Source: Candidatus Corynebacterium faecigallinarum (GTDB lineage: Bacteria; Actinomycetota; Actinomycetes; Mycobacteriales; Mycobacteriaceae). Taken from it: a stretch of DNA of 64,000 bases. Below are positions 62,078 to 64,000 of the stretch, one piece after another; position 1 is the first letter of the stretch; the number at the start of each line of letters is the position of its first letter. The stretch is from assembly GCA_019120175.1 (NCBI GenBank), contig DWVP01000005.1:27102-91101 (forward strand), written 5' to 3'. A program made the translations under genes and the position numbers. The notes under the pieces were generated by a model. That model worked only from the letters and a program-made list of their open reading frames with translations, did no database searches and had not been told where the DNA came from.

Positions 62078-63289
62078 ATGGTCAACAAGATCCGCACCAC
62101 CCACGTGGGTTCCCTGCCCCGCACCCCGGAGCTGCTGGAGGCCAACAACCGCTTCAGTGCCGGGGACATCACCCGCGAGCAGTTCCTGGAGATCCTCCAG
62201 AACAGCGTGGACGAGGTCGTCCGCCGTCAGCACGAGCTCGGCCTCGACATCATCAACGAGGGCGAGTACGGCCACATCACCTCCGGAGCCGTGGACTACG
62301 GCGCCTGGTGGAACTACACCTTCACCCGCCTGGGCGGGCTGACCATGACCGACACCGACCGGTGGGCCAATGCCGAGGTCGTCCGCTCCACCCCGGGCAA
62401 CATCAAGCTGACCAGCTTCCCGGACCGCCGCGACCGCGCCGCTTTCAGCGAAGCCTACGAGGATCCGGAGTCCGGCATCTTCACCGGCCGCGCCAAGGTC
62501 GGCAACCCGGAGTTCACCGGCCCGGTGACCTACATCGGCCAGGACGAGGTCGACGCTGACGTCGACCTGCTGACCAAGGCCCTGGACAAGGTCGGCCACG
62601 ACCGTAAGGACGCCTTCGTCGCCGCCATCGCCCCCGGTTCCGCGGCCCGACTGACCAACAAGTACTACGACACCGACGAGGAACTCGTCCGCGCCTGCGG
62701 CGAGGCCCTCTCCCACGAGTACAAGGCCATCACCGACGCCGGTTTCACCGTCCAGTTCGACGCTCCGGACCTCGCCGAGGCCTGGGACCAGATCAACCCG
62801 GAGCCGACCGTCGCCGACTACCAGGCCTGGATCCGGCTGCGCATCGACGCCCTCAACGAGGCGATCAAGGACATCCCGCGTGAGCAGACCCGTCTGCACA
62901 TCTGCTGGGGTTCCTGGCACGGCCCGCACACCACCGACATCCCGATGGAGGACATCGTCGACGAGTGCCTGCGCGCCAACGTCGGTGGACTGACCTTCGA
63001 GGGTTCCAGCCCCCGCCACTCCCACGAGTGGCGTGTGTGGCAGGAGCGTGACCTTCCGGAGAACACCCTGATCTACCCGGGTGTCGTCTGCCACTCCACC
63101 AACATCGTGGAGCACCCACGCACCGTCGCCGACCGGATCCTGCAGTTCGCAGAGGCCGCCGGCCCGGAGAACGTCATCGCCTCCACCGACTGTGGTCTGG
63201 GTGGTCGCCTGCACCCGCAGATCGCCTGGGCGAAGCTCGACTCGCTGGTCAAGGGCGCGGAGATCGCCTCCCGCGAGCTCTTCGGTTAG
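62078..63289 (+). CDS. MetE C-terminal-domain-like methyltransferase, copy 2
   Basis: This second 403-residue paralogue matches copy 1 over its full length. The zinc ligands are again present (HIC, Glu in LTFEGSSPRHSHEW, STDCGLGG). The two copies differ most in the segment around residues 85-135. ATG 62078 has a GGAGAACC ribosome site region 10 bases upstream. The pair probably arose by tandem duplication and is co-transcribed. Substrate separation between them is not visible from the sequence. Confidence 0.85.
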   Translation: MVNKIRTTHVGSLPRTPELLEANNRFSAGDITREQFLEILQNSVDEVVRRQHELGLDIINEGEYGHITSGAVDYGAWWNYTFTRLGGLTMTDTDRWANAEVVRSTPGNIKLTSFPDRRDRAAFSEAYEDPESGIFTGRAKVGNPEFTGPVTYIGQDEVDADVDLLTKALDKVGHDRKDAFVAAIAPGSAARLTNKYYDTDEELVRACGEALSHEYKAITDAGFTVQFDAPDLAEAWDQINPEPTVADYQAWIRLRIDALNEAIKDIPREQTRLHICWGSWHGPHTTDIPMEDIVDECLRANVGGLTFEGSSPRHSHEWRVWQERDLPENTLIYPGVVCHSTNIVEHPRTVADRILQFAEAAGPENVIASTDCGLGGRLHPQIAWAKLDSLVKGAEIASRELFG

Positions 63290-63323
63290 GACGCTCGGAG
63301 CCGGCCCGACGACAACAGTGTAG

Positions 63324-63342
63324 CGTGGGTAGGCTAACCTTT
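63324..63342 (+). promoter_or_regulatory. DtxR-type iron box before the siderophore-binding gene
   Basis: The 19 bases centred on GGCTAACCT agree with the DtxR consensus at 13 positions, with the right half (GGCTAACCT) intact. It lies 62 bases before the start codon of an iron-siderophore binding protein gene, which is the sort of gene DtxR controls. Confidence 0.5.
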
Positions 63343-63404
63343 TAGAGCTGGGGCCAGATCGGGCCATAGGCACCGTCACTGCTGACACTGAAAGGTCTTC
63401 ATCC

Positions 63405-63893
63405 ATGCGCACCAGGGTCACCCGCTCACGCCTCACCCACGCCACCCGCACCACCACCGCGCTGATCGCCGCGGCGACCCTGTCCATCGGACTCGCCGCC
63501 TGCCCCGACAGCGGTGACGGCGACGGAAGCGGCAACGGCGACGGCGACAACTCAGCGTCCGCCGACCTCATCGAGACCAAGGGCACCTTCCCCCAGACGG
63601 TCTCCACGAAGTTCGGCGACGTCACCGTCGACGAGCAGCCGCAACGCGTGGTTGCGCTCGGCTGGGGCGACGCCGCGACCGCCCTGGCGCTCGGCGTCCA
63701 GCCCGTCGGCGCGTCCGACTGGATCGACTTCGGCGGCGAAGGCGTCGGTCCCTGGGTCGGCGAGAGCTCCAACTACGAGACAACGTACAAGGACGCCCCG
63801 GAGAGCATCGATACCCTGGAGCCTGACTTCGAGGCCATCGCCACCCTCGATCCGGACCTCATCCTCGACAAGAGTTCACCCACGGGCCACTGA
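63405..63893 (+). pseudogene. Iron-siderophore ABC transporter substrate-binding lipoprotein, truncated
   Basis: The frame codes for 162 residues. It begins with a Tat-like or Sec signal rich in Arg and Thr and a lipobox LAAC near residue 33, then a Gly/Asp-rich linker, FGDVTVDEQPQRVVALGWGD, ALALGVQPVGASDWIDFGGE and LEPDFEAIATLDPDLILDKS, which are the N-terminal lobe of FecB/BtuF-type binding proteins. Family members have about 320-350 residues, so the second lobe is missing. The frame stops at 63891-63893, where ISL3-like terminal sequence begins. The gene therefore looks interrupted by an insertion sequence whose body lies outside the window. Confidence 0.75.
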
Positions 63894-64000
63894 CTCTTCG
63901 CCGAATGGTCTCCGATATGTCCACTGCAGGTAGCGAAAACCACCGACTGGGGTAATGTCCGCGGCACCAACCCAAAGGTCCCCACCCCGGGGTGAACGCC
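63892..64000. mobile_element. Probable left end of an ISL3-family insertion sequence
   Basis: GACTCTTCGCCGAATGGT at 63892 resembles ISL3-family terminal repeats, which begin GGCTCTTC. The following 100 bases have no open frame continuing the binding protein and do not look like it. The other end, the transposase and the target duplication are beyond the window, so the assignment rests on the terminal sequence and on the break in the gene. Confidence 0.4.

Noticed and set aside
62024-63772. 582-codon open frame opposite the second MetE-like gene
   Set aside because: Antisense to a conserved enzyme and without a plausible start or domain.

Overview
The window is high-GC DNA from a member of Corynebacteriales, most likely a Corynebacterium of the large-genome, high-GC kind. 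Signs of this are a citrate synthase that closely resembles the C. glutamicum enzyme, the gltA/serC/sepH and rpf neighbourhoods, a mycoredoxin, the DUF485-MctC pair, paired CE1758/CE1759-type flavin proteins, GlxR-like and DtxR-like sites, and many genes whose -10 box sits directly before the start codon (predicted leaderless mRNAs). Gene order around pgi, thyA-folA, mctC, gltA, serC, rpf and the XPB helicase agrees with what I remember of the C. glutamicum chromosome. This is therefore core chromosome with scattered accessory insertions.

Layout. 1-4.0 kb: end of an inositol-monophosphatase-family gene, a PEP-mutase-family enzyme, glycerol dehydrogenase, pgi. 4.0-10.9 kb (minus): Nei-type glycosylase, HAD hydrolase, very long Lhr helicase. 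11-14 kb: cysQ, a 44-residue hydrophobic peptide gene, thyA-folA, mycoredoxin. 14.5-18 kb: DUF485-mctC monocarboxylate uptake operon with a GlxR-like site, a CPA2 antiporter, tRNA-Arg(CCU). 18.0-20.5 kb: four 23-bp tandem repeats, a TetR regulator with two operator-like palindromes, and a bPH2-DUF418 fusion membrane protein. 20.6-28.3 kb (minus): FMN reductase plus LLM oxidoreductase, a LysR-alanine dehydrogenase chimera with a frameshift in a homopolymer, a CtpE-like P-type ATPase, enoyl-CoA hydratase family protein, aldo/keto reductase. 28.4-31.6 kb: XRE regulator, small membrane protein and NatAB-like ABC exporter in a tightly overlapping operon. 31.6-38.3 kb: FKBP, gltA, serC, sepH, DUF6928, TrmH. 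38.3-50.2 kb: purine permease, glutamine cyclotransferase lipoprotein, MFS, DUF2771, cold-shock protein, Rpf, a small conserved gene, helicase-associated protein, XPB helicase, DUF3239. 50.2-55.6 kb: large hairpin, broken DinB-type gene, and a 5-oxoproline or urea-carboxylase-like operon (pxpA, fused pxpBC, biotin carboxylase-BCCP, GntR regulator). 55.7-64 kb: cysteine desulfhydrase, an unrecognised 446-residue protein, alpha/beta hydrolase and aminotransferase sharing a 19-bp divergent promoter, two tandem MetE-like paralogues, and an iron-siderophore binding lipoprotein cut short by what looks like an ISL3-type insertion end.

How parts work together: pgi, gltA and mctC carry central carbon flow and monocarboxylate entry; thyA-folA make dTMP and recycle folate; cysQ and cds1 act in sulfur metabolism; Lhr, Nei and XPB are DNA repair enzymes; SepH and Rpf act in division and wall remodelling. 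The strongest candidates for something new are the LysR-Ald chimera, the TetR/tandem-repeat/bPH2-DUF418 locus, the 44-residue peptide, and the 446-residue unknown protein. No CRISPR array, prophage or complete transposon is visible.
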